Source: Streptomyces sp. man185
GTDB taxonomy: Bacteria; Actinomycetota; Actinomycetes; Streptomycetales; Streptomycetaceae
Reading direction: 5' to 3'
Assembly (NCBI GenBank): GCA_002551355.1
Contig: NTHE01000036.1
Location: 16,001 to 80,000, forward strand
DNA length: 64,000 nucleotides
Of this stretch, positions 1-8,266 are shown in pieces. Made by a program: the position numbers and the translations under genes. A model generated the notes under the pieces. The model searched no databases and was not told the origin of the DNA. It saw nothing but the letters and a program-made list of their open reading frames with translations. Position 1 is the stretch's first letter. The number at the start of each line of letters is the position of its first letter.

Positions 1-223
1 GGAGGAGGGCGAACTCCCCCGCCTCCGTGGTCGCGGGCGGCCAGGTCCCCGGATCCCCCAGCAGCTCGCCGGGGGCGGAAGCGGGAGGCGACCCCGCGCT
101 CCGCTCCTCGGCGATCAGGGCGAGCAGCTCCTCGGTGAGCTTCAGGTCGAGCGTGTCCTCGACTCCGGTGCTCCCGCCGTCGGGTGCGGCGCCGGATTCC
201 GCTGAGGCGTCGGCGGGAGGCAC
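1..223 (-). CDS. Partial CDS, third gene of the siderophore operon (5' part only)
   Basis: Only about 74 N-terminal residues are in the window; the gene runs off the left edge. The GTG start at 223 is chosen because GAGAGGAG stands about 8 nt upstream. It lies 83 nt after the stop of the IucA/IucC gene on the same strand, so it is probably co-transcribed. The visible protein is Ala/Pro/Ser-rich with one helical-looking stretch (DLKLTEELLALIAEERSAG) and no recognisable domain. Related clusters carry an acyltransferase, a second IucA/IucC synthetase or an amine monooxygenase here; the sequence shown cannot decide between them. Confidence 0.55.
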   Translation of the reverse strand, partial: MPPADASAESGAAPDGGSTGVEDTLDLKLTEELLALIAEERSAGSPPASAPGELLGDPGTWPPATTEAGEFALL

Positions 224-306
224 GGTGGCGCTCTCCTCTCTGGACCGGGTGCGGTCGGTGAGCTTCTCCGGTGCGGGTGCAGTCGGAGTCTCTCTGGTGC
301 GGAGGT

Positions 307-2202
307 TCAGCAGTGCAGCGGGTTGGCGATGGTGACGTACACGGACTGGGTGTCGACCGGTCCGACCAGCTCGTCGAGGCCGTGCAGCCGGGTCAGCAGG
401 TTTGCCTTGCAGCGCAGTTGGCGGTTCTCCAGGAGATACGCGGGCAGGGGCGAGCCCAGTTCCGCGGCCTCGGTGAGGAAGTGGCGCAGGACGGTGAGGA
501 GTTCCTGCTCGTCGGCCAGGCGCTGGGACCCGAACGCCCCGATCAGTCCGAGGACGTTGTTGATGCCGAGGTAGTAGGCGAACCGCTCGTCGGTGACCGG
601 GTCGGAGACGAAGGTGTCGCTGATGGTGCCGATGCCGGGGAGCCGCCGTTCCAGCTCGTCGCGGCGGGAGTCGCGGAAGTAGTAGCCCTGGTTGTCCCGG
701 TAGCGGCCGCCGACGGGCCAGCCGTCCGGGTCGAGGAGGACGAGGGTGTTCTGCTGGTGGGCTTCGAGAGCGACTCCGCCGTGGGCGTCGAGCCAGAGCA
801 CGGGGCGCACGACGTGGTGCAGATAGCGCCGGAACCATTCGGCGGAGACGGCGGCGGCGGTGCGGCCGGTGCGGGCGACCAGACCGGAGACGACCTCCGC
901 GAGCCGCGAGTGCATGCCGGGCCGCCCGGGCCGGGGGCGCTGCGCGGTGAGTCCGGCGATGCAGGCGGCGTCGTCGCCCGGGCCGAAGGGGTTGTGCCGG
1001 AGCATCACGTCGAGTCCCGTGACGGGTGTGCCCTCGGGGTCGTCGACGGCGAGCCAGGCGGGGTCCCTGACGATGTCGAAGCCGGGGTGCTCCCGCTGCC
1101 AGTGCTCGGCGAGCCCGGTCGACAGGAGGCGGTGGACCTCGACGCCCCGGTGCAGCTCCTTGCGGAGGTTCTCCCGGCGGGAGTTGGTGATGCGTACGCC
1201 GAGGGAGAGCTTGAGCATCACCCGCGCCCCGGGGCGGTGCACGGTGCGGATGGAGGAGGTGGGGTGCCAGTGCTCGCCGTGCGGGCCGAGGTCGTGGAGC
1301 AGACCGGTCTCGGCGAGGGCCCGGACCTGGGGGCGGTGGAGCAGGTCGGCGGCCTGCCAGGGGTGCACGGGGACGGCGACGGTGCCGGGGGGCAGGCGCA
1401 GCCCTTCGGCGTGCGGGGCGAGCAGTTCCTCGGCGGTGGCCGGACCGCCCTCGGTCCACGCGGAGTCGGTGGCGGTCAGCGACCGGTCGACGGCGAACCA
1501 GTGGAGCGGGAAGGAGCCGTGGAGCTCCGGCGAATAGCGGCGGGACTCCGATTCCGAGAGGCCTTCGCGGCTCTTGGGCGTGGGGTGGAGGGGGTGGCCG
1601 AGCAGCAGGGACTGTTCGGCGGTGAGGAAGAGGTCGGCCTCGGCGGGGTCGGCCGGGCTGCGCCGGCGCTGCTCGATGAAGCCGGCGGTGTGGCGTACGG
1701 AGTCGGCGACCCGGCCGACCAGATCGCCCGAGCCGCTCCCGCCGCCCTCGCGGCCGATGAGGACGGCGACGGTGGCGGCGTCGGCGGGCGGGGCGTCGGC
1801 GGGGGCGTTCTCCAGGACGGGTGCGCCGAAGCGGTGGGCCCCGGTGGCGGACCAGTAGTGCACGGGAACGAGGAGGGCGGTGCCGCTGGCGGGGAAGGCG
1901 ATACGCAGGGTGTCGCCGTCGGGGCGGGGCAGGTCGGTCTCCCGGCTCCAGCAGCGCAGCAGGCTCTCCGTGCCCGCCGCGTCGGCGGCCCGCAGCGGGT
2001 CCGGGTCGTCGAGGGCGTCGGGCCTCGGACCTTGATCCACCAGGTCCGGACCGGGCGCGTACGCGGCGGCGTTGGGATCACGCGGGGTTTTCTGGCGGGG
2101 CACGGTCGTCGCCTCGACCGTGCCGGGGGCGGCCGGTCCGTCCTGCCCTCGGTGCTGGGGGGTACCGGGGCCGTCGGCCTCGGACGCGGGGGTGGGGTTC
2201 AC
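307..2202 (-). CDS. IucA/IucC family siderophore synthetase
   Basis: NRPS-independent siderophore (NIS) synthetase, 631 aa, expected to be cytosolic. Members condense a citrate-type carboxylate with an amine or amino alcohol using ATP. After about 80 low-complexity residues the family hallmarks follow in order: HPLHPTPKSREG near residue 200, then YSPE and PVHPWQ near 281, HPTSSIRTVH near 315, and KLSLGVRITNSRRENLRKEL. The C-terminal third is the FhuF-like part. The GTG start is supported by AAGGAAG six to seven bases upstream. It sits 28 nt behind a diaminobutyrate-type aminotransferase gene, which suggests a diamine-derived (schizokinen- or rhizobactin-like) hydroxamate product; that is inference from the pair. 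No decarboxylase or monooxygenase gene of such a pathway is in view, so the product cannot be named. Confidence 0.93.
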   Translation of the reverse strand: MNPTPASEADGPGTPQHRGQDGPAAPGTVEATTVPRQKTPRDPNAAAYAPGPDLVDQGPRPDALDDPDPLRAADAAGTESLLRCWSRETDLPRPDGDTLRIAFPASGTALLVPVHYWSATGAHRFGAPVLENAPADAPPADAATVAVLIGREGGGSGSGDLVGRVADSVRHTAGFIEQRRRSPADPAEADLFLTAEQSLLLGHPLHPTPKSREGLSESESRRYSPELHGSFPLHWFAVDRSLTATDSAWTEGGPATAEELLAPHAEGLRLPPGTVAVPVHPWQAADLLHRPQVRALAETGLLHDLGPHGEHWHPTSSIRTVHRPGARVMLKLSLGVRITNSRRENLRKELHRGVEVHRLLSTGLAEHWQREHPGFDIVRDPAWLAVDDPEGTPVTGLDVMLRHNPFGPGDDAACIAGLTAQRPRPGRPGMHSRLAEVVSGLVARTGRTAAAVSAEWFRRYLHHVVRPVLWLDAHGGVALEAHQQNTLVLLDPDGWPVGGRYRDNQGYYFRDSRRDELERRLPGIGTISDTFVSDPVTDERFAYYLGINNVLGLIGAFGSQRLADEQELLTVLRHFLTEAAELGSPLPAYLLENRQLRCKANLLTRLHGLDELVGPVDTQSVYVTIANPLHC

Positions 2203-2230
2203 GGCGTTCTTCCTTGTGGGGATTCCGGGG

Positions 2231-3625
2231 TCAGGTGGTCGGCCCGGCGGTGGTCCGACGGTGCGGGGAGCGTGTCGCGGCTGCCAGCGCGTCGGCGAGA
2301 CGGTCGACGACGGCGTTCGCCTGTTCGTCGGTGAGGGTGAGGGGCGGCAGGAGGCGGACCACGGCGCCGTGCCGGCCGCCCAGTTCGACGATGAGGCCGC
2401 GCCGAAGGCATTCCTGCTGGACGGCGAGGGCGAGTGCCGGGTCGGGCGGCGGGGCCGGGGTGTCGTCGCCGGCTTCGGCGGGCAGGGGCGCGCTCTCGGG
2501 ATCCACCAGCTCCAGGCCGATCATCAGTCCACGCCCCCGTACGTCACCGATTCCCGGGTGGTGCGCCCGCAGTTCCCTCAGGCGGGCGAGCATCCGGGCC
2601 CCCAGGACCGCCGCGCGGTCCGCCAGTTGATTCTCCCTGACGTACGCGAGCGTGGCCGCGCCCGCCGCCATGGCGAGCTGGTTGCCACGAAACGTACCCG
2701 CGTGCGCGCCCGGCTGCCAAAGATCCAGCTCAGCGCGGTAGACGATCACGGCGAGGGGCAGGGAGCCGCCGATCGCCTTGGAGAGCACCATGACGTCGGG
2801 GACGATTCCGCTGTGCTCGACGGCCCAGAAGGCACCGGTCCTGCCGACCCCGGTCTGCACCTCGTCGGCGATGAGCGGGATGGACCGTTCCCCGGTGATC
2901 CGGCGCATCCGGCGCAGCCAGGCGTCCGGGGCGGGGTTGACGCCGCCCTCGCCCTGGACCGGCTCCACGATCATCCCGGCCGGGGCCGGCACTCCGCCCT
3001 TGCGGTCGTCCAGCAGGTGTTCGGTCCAGCGGGCGGCGAGCGCGGCGCCGTGCTCGCCGCCGGTCCCGAACGGGCAGCGGTAGTCCTGCGGGAAGGGGAG
3101 CCGGGTCACTCGTACGTCGGTCGCGCCGCCGGAGGCCTCCAGGGCTCCGGCGGTCATGCCGTGGTACGCGCCGGTGAAGGTCAGCAGGCCGGATCGCCCG
3201 GTCGCGGCGCGGACCAGTTTGAACGCGGCCTCGACGGCGTCCGTGCCGGCGGGACCGCAGAACTGGATGCGGGCGTTGTCGGCGAACTGCCGGGGCAGGG
3301 TGGCGAACAGCTCGGTGGTGAACGCGTCCTTGACCGGGGTGGCGAGGTCCAGCACATGCAGGGGGGCGCCGGAGTCGATGACCTTGCGGATGGCTTCGAG
3401 CACGACGGGGTGGTTGTGGCCGAGCGCCAGGGTGCCCGCGCCGGACAGGCAGTCCAGATAGCGCCGTCCGTCCGCGCCCTCGATGGTGAGCCCGCGGGCG
3501 CGCACCGGGACGATCGGCAGGGACCGTGCGTAGGTGCGGGCCGCCGATTCGCGCAGGGACTGGCGGCGCAGGATGCCTTCGTGTGCGGAGGGCGGCGCCA
3601 CCGGAGCGGGTTCGGTCACGGACAC
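2231..3625 (-). CDS. Class III PLP aminotransferase (diaminobutyrate--2-oxoglutarate type)
   Basis: About 464 aa, fold-type I PLP enzyme of the class III family, closest in layout to L-2,4-diaminobutyrate aminotransferases (RhbA/EctB-like), which make diaminobutyrate from aspartate semialdehyde and glutamate. Visible signatures: LDCLSGAGTLALGHNHP, FTGAYHGMTAGALE, IADEVQTGVGRTG and the PLP-lysine in VLSKAIGGSLP near residue 280. The open frame extends upstream to 3769, but GTG at 3625 is preferred because AGGAGG lies 10 nt ahead; a second GTG follows two codons later. It is the first gene of the siderophore operon and would supply the diamine used by the IucA/IucC synthetase. The 301-bp region in front of it holds no obvious DmdR/IdeR iron box. 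Confidence 0.9.
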   Translation of the reverse strand: MSVTEPAPVAPPSAHEGILRRQSLRESAARTYARSLPIVPVRARGLTIEGADGRRYLDCLSGAGTLALGHNHPVVLEAIRKVIDSGAPLHVLDLATPVKDAFTTELFATLPRQFADNARIQFCGPAGTDAVEAAFKLVRAATGRSGLLTFTGAYHGMTAGALEASGGATDVRVTRLPFPQDYRCPFGTGGEHGAALAARWTEHLLDDRKGGVPAPAGMIVEPVQGEGGVNPAPDAWLRRMRRITGERSIPLIADEVQTGVGRTGAFWAVEHSGIVPDVMVLSKAIGGSLPLAVIVYRAELDLWQPGAHAGTFRGNQLAMAAGAATLAYVRENQLADRAAVLGARMLARLRELRAHHPGIGDVRGRGLMIGLELVDPESAPLPAEAGDDTPAPPPDPALALAVQQECLRRGLIVELGGRHGAVVRLLPPLTLTDEQANAVVDRLADALAAATRSPHRRTTAGPTT

Positions 3626-3926
3626 GGCTCTTGATCCTCCTGCGGTAACAGTTGCGTTGCACGTCGGTACGTTTTCGCGCGGACGCACCGAGGCCGTGAA
3701 CGCTGTCCTGGTGTCCCCCGTACGTACCAACGACGCCGACCGCGATGGATCACGGGTAAATCGGAACATCCTCGCGGCGACGGAACCGCGGACCTGCCGC
3801 GTACCGTCACCATCGGCACCGGCATAGTGGGGGCCGCACCGCGGCGCGGAAGCACCTGCTCCGGCGCCCGAAGTGTCCGCAATGCAGCACGAGTACCGAG
3901 TGACGAAGTCCCAGGGGGATCACGAG
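3626..3926. promoter_or_regulatory. Divergent intergenic region, siderophore operon / protease A
   Basis: 301 bp between the divergent starts at 3625 and 3927. It should hold both promoters. I see the AGGAGG ribosome site of the aminotransferase (about 3636-3641) and the GGGGGAT site of protease A (about 3914-3920). I do not see a 19-bp iron box of the TTAGGTTAGGCT type or a convincing -35/-10 pair. Confidence 0.4.
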
Positions 3927-5150
3927 ATGCGACCCATTCGCCCGACCGATACCGCACGCCGCGGGAGGCGCGCACGGCGCATGCCCTCCACCGCGATCGC
4001 CGCGACGGCCGTCGCCGCCGTCCTGGCGCTCACCGCCACCGCGTGCGGTCCGGAGGAGGACAACGCGGGCTCCACGCCCAGCGCCTCGGCCGACCAGTCG
4101 TCCGACGGCAAGGTCACCATTCCGGACGATCTGAAGAACCGGCTCAAGGAGCACGGGATCGACCCCGACAAGTGGCGGGACGGGGAGTGGAAGAACTGGG
4201 ACAAGGACAAGTGGCTGCGTGAGGCCAAGGACTTCGTCAACCCGATCATCGACGGCCTGTGGGACCCGGACCGGATGCGGGAGGCCGACAAGCCCCCGGA
4301 GAACCCGGTCGACAACGACATCTCCGGCGACGACGGCGTGACGGACCCGACGCCGGCCCCGGTCCAGGCCGCCGGTGTCGCGACGCCGTACCACGACAAC
4401 GCCCCGGAGTCCGGGAAGCTGCTCTTCGACGGCCCGCAGGGCTCGATGGTCTGTTCCGCGACCGTGGTGAAGGACCCGGCGAACCCCGGCAAGTCCAACA
4501 TGGTGTGGACCGCCGGGCACTGTGTGCACGCGGGCAAGAAGGGCGGCTGGTACCGCAACATCGCCTTCGTCCCGGCGTACAACAACGACGGCCTGTCGCT
4601 GGCCGAGCTGGAGACCGCGCCCAAGGAGAAGATCGCTCCCTACGGTGTGTGGTGGGGCCAGTGGGCCCAGACCTCCGAGCAGTGGATCGAGCAGGGCGCC
4701 GCGGTCGGCGGCCAGGGCGCCCCGTACGACTTCGCGGTGCTGCACGTGACGCCGGAGAAGGGCGCGGGCGGCAAGTCGCTGGAGGAGACGGTCGGTTCGG
4801 CGCTGCCGGTCGAGTTCAACGCTCCGGCCGTGCCGGAGATCGCCGGCATGACGGCCACGGGGTACCCGGCCGCGCCGCCGTTCGACGGTCAGAAGCTGCT
4901 CCGGTGCGAGGACAAGCCGGGCCGGCTCTCCGTCTTCCAGGACCAGCCCACGATGTACCGCATCGGCTGCACGATGACCGGCGGTTCCTCCGGCGGCGGC
5001 TGGGTCGCGGCGGGTCAGGACGGCAAGCCCGCCCTGGTCTCGAACACCTCGATCGGCCCGGTCACGGCGGGCTGGCTGGCCGGTCCCCGGCTCGGCAAGG
5101 AGGCCGAGGGCATCTACCGCGCGGTGAGTGAGAAGTACGCGGGCCAGTAG
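3927..5150 (+). CDS. Secreted trypsin-like serine peptidase, lipoprotein (copy A)
   Basis: 407 aa. ATG at 3927 is chosen for the GGGGGAT ribosome site. The N-terminus is basic (RRGRRARR), then hydrophobic, and ends in the lipobox LTATAC, so it should be exported and lipid-anchored. An acidic linker with KxxDGEWKNWDKDKW precedes a chymotrypsin-fold domain. Catalytic residues by motif are His in VWTAGHCVHAG, Asp in APYDFAVLHV and Ser in MTGGSSGGGW. That last loop has SSG where trypsin has DSG, as in glutamyl-endopeptidase (V8-like) relatives. Four cysteines (SATVV/AGHC and LRCED/IGCTM regions) could form two disulfides. It is followed 202 bp later by a close paralogue on the same strand and by its own GC-rich hairpin, so the two are probably separately transcribed. 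Substrate unknown. Confidence 0.9.
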   Translation: MRPIRPTDTARRGRRARRMPSTAIAATAVAAVLALTATACGPEEDNAGSTPSASADQSSDGKVTIPDDLKNRLKEHGIDPDKWRDGEWKNWDKDKWLREAKDFVNPIIDGLWDPDRMREADKPPENPVDNDISGDDGVTDPTPAPVQAAGVATPYHDNAPESGKLLFDGPQGSMVCSATVVKDPANPGKSNMVWTAGHCVHAGKKGGWYRNIAFVPAYNNDGLSLAELETAPKEKIAPYGVWWGQWAQTSEQWIEQGAAVGGQGAPYDFAVLHVTPEKGAGGKSLEETVGSALPVEFNAPAVPEIAGMTATGYPAAPPFDGQKLLRCEDKPGRLSVFQDQPTMYRIGCTMTGGSSGGGWVAAGQDGKPALVSNTSIGPVTAGWLAGPRLGKEAEGIYRAVSEKYAGQ

Positions 5151-5175
5151 CCCGCGCACACGGCCCATGGGGTCC

Positions 5176-5207
5176 GCGGCCCCCGGCAGGCGACTGCCGG
5201 GGGCCGC
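5176..5207 (+). terminator. Hairpin terminator after protease A
   Basis: 14-bp perfect stem (GCGGCCCCCGGCAG and its complement) closed by a GCGA tetraloop, 26 nt after the stop codon. There is no U-run, as is common in Streptomyces. Confidence 0.75.
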
Positions 5208-5352
5208 GTGCGACCGGCGGTCGGCTCCGCGATCGCACATGACAAGCACATGACAGAATGCACGACCGCGCAGGCGCGACGACGGCACATCCGCACGCGC
5301 CCCCGCGACTGCGCGCCACCGTACGACTCAGCTGTTCAGGGGGATTTCTTCC

Positions 5353-6525
5353 ATGCGATCGATACGTCCGCTGCTGGCCGCCACCGGCCTCGTCGCGGCG
5401 CTCACGCTGACGGCCACGGCCTGCGGTCCCGACGAGGAGGCCGCGGCCGCCAAGCCGTCGGCCACCGGCGGGGCGGCGGAGAAGGACCCCGCCGCCGGTC
5501 TTCCCGGTGATCTGGGCGACGCCCTGGAGAAGCACGGGGTGGATCCGGAGAAGTGGAAGGACGGCGAGTGGAAGAACTGGGACGAGGACGGCTGGCTCCG
5601 CACGGCCGAGGACTTCGTCAACCCGGTCATCGAGGGTCTGTGGAAGCCGGACCGGATGGCCTCGGCCGACGAGCCCGCCAAGACGATGGCGGCCGGTGAC
5701 CTCGCCGCCGGTCAGGACGTCAGCGACCCGGAGCCCGCGCCGGTGCGGGCCAAGCCGGAGAAGACCCCGTACCACCGGTACGCCGCCCCGGTCGGCAAGG
5801 TCTTCTTCGACTCGCCCGAGGGTTCCAAGGTCTGCTCGGGCACAGTCGTGAAGGACCCGGAGAACCCCGGTAGGTCCAACCTCGTGTGGACCGCCGGACA
5901 CTGCGTGCACGCGGGCGCGGGCGGCGGCTGGTACCGCAACATCGTCTTCGTGCCGTCCTACAACGACCAGGGCAGGAGCGCGGCGCAGCTGCGGACCGCG
6001 CAGCCGCAGGAAGTCGCCCCGTACGGCACCTACTGGGCTGACTGGGCCACGTCCTCCGGCGAGTGGATCTCCGGCGGCGGCCCGACGGGCGGAGCGGGCG
6101 CGCCGTACGACTACGCGGTGCTGCACGTGAAGCCTTCGAGCGGCACGAAGTCGCTGGAGGAGACGGTGGGCAACGCGCTGCCGGTCTCCTTCGACGCTCC
6201 GGAGATCCAGCAGATCAGCGGCATGGGCGCCTGGGGCTACCCGGCCGGTCCGCCGTACGACGGTCTGCTGATGCACCAGTGCGTCGACCGTCCCGGCCGG
6301 CTCTCGATCGCACCGGGAACCCCGACCATGTACCGGATCGGCTGCACCATGACGGGCGGCTCCTCCGGCGGCGGCTGGTTCGTCGCCGGGCCCGACGGCA
6401 AGTCGATGCTGGTCTCCAACACCTCGATCGGCCCGGTCACTTCGGGCTGGCTGGCCGGGCCCCGGCTCGGTGAGGACGCCAGGCGCACCTTCACGACGAT
6501 GAGCGACAAGTTCGCCGGGCAGTAG
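5353..6525 (+). CDS. Secreted trypsin-like serine peptidase, lipoprotein (copy B)
   Basis: 390 aa, a tandem paralogue of the preceding gene along nearly the whole length: lipobox LTATAC, the GEWKNWDEDGW linker, VWTAGHCVHAG (His), GAPYDYAVLHV (Asp) and MTGGSSGGGW (Ser), ending in KFAGQ as copy A ends in KYAGQ. ATG at 5353 follows GGGGATTTCTTCC. The two copies differ mainly in the acidic linker after the lipobox and in the residues around the putative specificity pocket. Shared architecture and adjacency indicate an old tandem duplication that has diverged. It ends before a 48-nt palindrome facing hflX. Lipoprotein anchoring and surface proteolysis are inferred from the signal peptide. Confidence 0.9.
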   Translation: MRSIRPLLAATGLVAALTLTATACGPDEEAAAAKPSATGGAAEKDPAAGLPGDLGDALEKHGVDPEKWKDGEWKNWDEDGWLRTAEDFVNPVIEGLWKPDRMASADEPAKTMAAGDLAAGQDVSDPEPAPVRAKPEKTPYHRYAAPVGKVFFDSPEGSKVCSGTVVKDPENPGRSNLVWTAGHCVHAGAGGGWYRNIVFVPSYNDQGRSAAQLRTAQPQEVAPYGTYWADWATSSGEWISGGGPTGGAGAPYDYAVLHVKPSSGTKSLEETVGNALPVSFDAPEIQQISGMGAWGYPAGPPYDGLLMHQCVDRPGRLSIAPGTPTMYRIGCTMTGGSSGGGWFVAGPDGKSMLVSNTSIGPVTSGWLAGPRLGEDARRTFTTMSDKFAGQ

Positions 6526-6545
6526 TCCCGGGCGGCGGAAGTACG

Positions 6546-6593
6546 CCGAAGGCCCGGCCCCCACTCTCCGGAGAGTGGGGGCCGGGCCTTCGG
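6546..6593. terminator. Bidirectional terminator, perfect 48-nt palindrome
   Basis: Two 24-nt arms (6546-6569 and 6570-6593) are exact reverse complements with no loop bases between them. It lies 20 nt after the stop of protease B and 22 nt before the stop of hflX on the other strand, so it can end transcription from both sides. Confidence 0.88.
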
Positions 6594-6615
6594 CTGTCGT
6601 ACGGTCCTGCGGCCG

Positions 6616-8136
6616 TCAGTGCGCGGCGGGGACGAAGGTCCCGAGCTCCGCGGCCAGCTCCTCGTGGACCTGGGCCTTGAGCAGGGTGCCCTCGGCGGTG
6701 TGCTCCTCGGAGAGCACCTCGCCCTCGGCGTGCACCCGGGAGACCAGAGCCCCCTGGATGTACGGCACGAGCACCTCGATCTCGACGGACGGACGGGGCA
6801 GCTCGGCGTCGATGAGCGCAAGCAGCTCGTCGATGCCGGCGCCGGTCCTGGCCGAGACCGTGATGGCGTACTTCTCGTTGCGCAGCAGGCGCTGGAGGAC
6901 CAGGGGGTCCGCCGCGTCCGCCTTGTTGATCACGACGATCTCGCGTACGTTCACCGCGCCGACGTCCCGGATCACCTCGCGCACCGCGGCGAGCTGCTCC
7001 TCCGGCACCGGGTGGGAGCCGTCCACCACGTGGAGGATGAGATCGGACTCGCCGACCTCCTCCATGGTGGAGCGGAACGCCTCGACGAGGTGGTGCGGCA
7101 GATGCCGGACGAACCCGACGGTGTCGGCCAGGGTGTAGATGCGGCCGCTCGGCGTCTCGGCCCGGCGGACGGTCGGGTCCAGCGTGGCGAACAGGGCGTT
7201 CTCCACCAGGACACCGGCCCCGGTCAGGCGGTTGAGCAGCGAGGACTTGCCGGCGTTGGTGTATCCGGCGATGGCGACGGAGGGCACCTTGTTGCGCTTG
7301 CGCTCCTGCCGCTTGATCTCGCGGCCGGTCTTCATCTCCGCGATCTCCCGGCGCATCTTCGCCATCTTCTCGCGGATCCGTCGCCGGTCCGTCTCGATCT
7401 TGGTCTCACCGGGACCACGGGTGGCCATGCCGCCACCGCCGCTGGAACCGCCGCCGCCCATCTGACGGGAGAGCGACTGACCCCAGCCGCGCAGCCTGGG
7501 CAGCATGTACTGCATCTGGGCCAGCGAGACCTGCGCCTTGCCCTCTCGGGACTTGGCGTGCTGGGCGAAGATGTCGAGGATCAGGGCGGTCCGGTCGACC
7601 ACCTTCACCTTGACGACGTCTTCCAGGTGGATCAGCTGGCCGGGGCTCAGCTCACCGTCGCAGACGACGGTGTCGGCACCGGATTCGAGCACGATGTCGC
7701 GCAGCTCCAGCGCCTTGCCCGAGCCGATGTAGGTGGCCGGGTCGGGCTTGTCGCGCCGCTGGTACACCGCGTCCAGCACCTGCGCGCCCGCCGTCTCGGC
7801 GAGTGCGGCGAGCTCCGCGAGGGAGATCTCCGCGTCGTGCACCGTCCCCGAGGTCCAGACACCCACCAGCACCACGCGCTCCAGGCGCAGCTGGCGGTAC
7901 TCGACCTCGGTGACGTCCTCGAGCTCGGTGGAGAGACCGGCCACGCGTCGCAGCGCGGCACGCTCGGAGCGGTCGAGCTGCTGGCCGTCGCGTGCTCCGT
8001 CGATCTCGTGGCTCCAGGCGACGTCCTCTTCCATCAGGGCGTCCGCCCGGCGGGCCTCGGTGAGGCTCTCGGTGGTGTTCTCCGTGGCGCTCTGCGCGTC
8101 CTGCGCGTCCTGGGGAAGGGAAGAAGAGGAGGTCAT
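6616..8136 (-). CDS. hflX: GTPase HflX
   Basis: 506 aa ribosome-associated GTPase of the OBG-HflX family; the family splits stalled 70S ribosomes under stress. Order of parts: variable acidic N-terminus, HflX N-terminal domain (DAVYQRRDKPDPATYIGSGK, near residues 145-165), the HflX-specific helical linker with a Gly run (MGGGGSSGGGGMATRGPGE), then the G domain with GYTNAGKSSLLNRL (P-loop, near 294), DTVGFVRHLP (G3) and NKAD (G4), and a short C-terminal domain. The start has AAGGATCC just upstream. It is a stand-alone unit closed by the 48-nt palindrome. Confidence 0.97.
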   Translation of the reverse strand: MTSSSSLPQDAQDAQSATENTTESLTEARRADALMEEDVAWSHEIDGARDGQQLDRSERAALRRVAGLSTELEDVTEVEYRQLRLERVVLVGVWTSGTVHDAEISLAELAALAETAGAQVLDAVYQRRDKPDPATYIGSGKALELRDIVLESGADTVVCDGELSPGQLIHLEDVVKVKVVDRTALILDIFAQHAKSREGKAQVSLAQMQYMLPRLRGWGQSLSRQMGGGGSSGGGGMATRGPGETKIETDRRRIREKMAKMRREIAEMKTGREIKRQERKRNKVPSVAIAGYTNAGKSSLLNRLTGAGVLVENALFATLDPTVRRAETPSGRIYTLADTVGFVRHLPHHLVEAFRSTMEEVGESDLILHVVDGSHPVPEEQLAAVREVIRDVGAVNVREIVVINKADAADPLVLQRLLRNEKYAITVSARTGAGIDELLALIDAELPRPSVEIEVLVPYIQGALVSRVHAEGEVLSEEHTAEGTLLKAQVHEELAAELGTFVPAAH

Positions 8137-8266
8137 TGGATCCTTACGTCGATAGAAGTCTTTACGTCAGTCACAACGTGTGATCTTCCCGGATGATTCC
8201 CTTCGGGGAACTCCGGGCGGTCCGCCGCGCCGACGCGTCGATAGTGGCACGGCCCCGCCGGGCCCG

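Noticed and set aside
27..335. Plus-strand frame of 102 codons at the left edge
   Set aside because: It is antisense to the third siderophore gene and has no ribosome site.
271..2334. Long plus-strand open frame of 687 codons
   Set aside because: It is the shadow of the IucA/IucC gene; the translation is a Gly/Val/Glu-rich composition with no domain, and high-GC third positions create such frames.
3745..3775. GAACATCC as a LexA box in the siderophore/protease gap
   Set aside because: Only the left half matches; no right half, and no damage gene adjoins.
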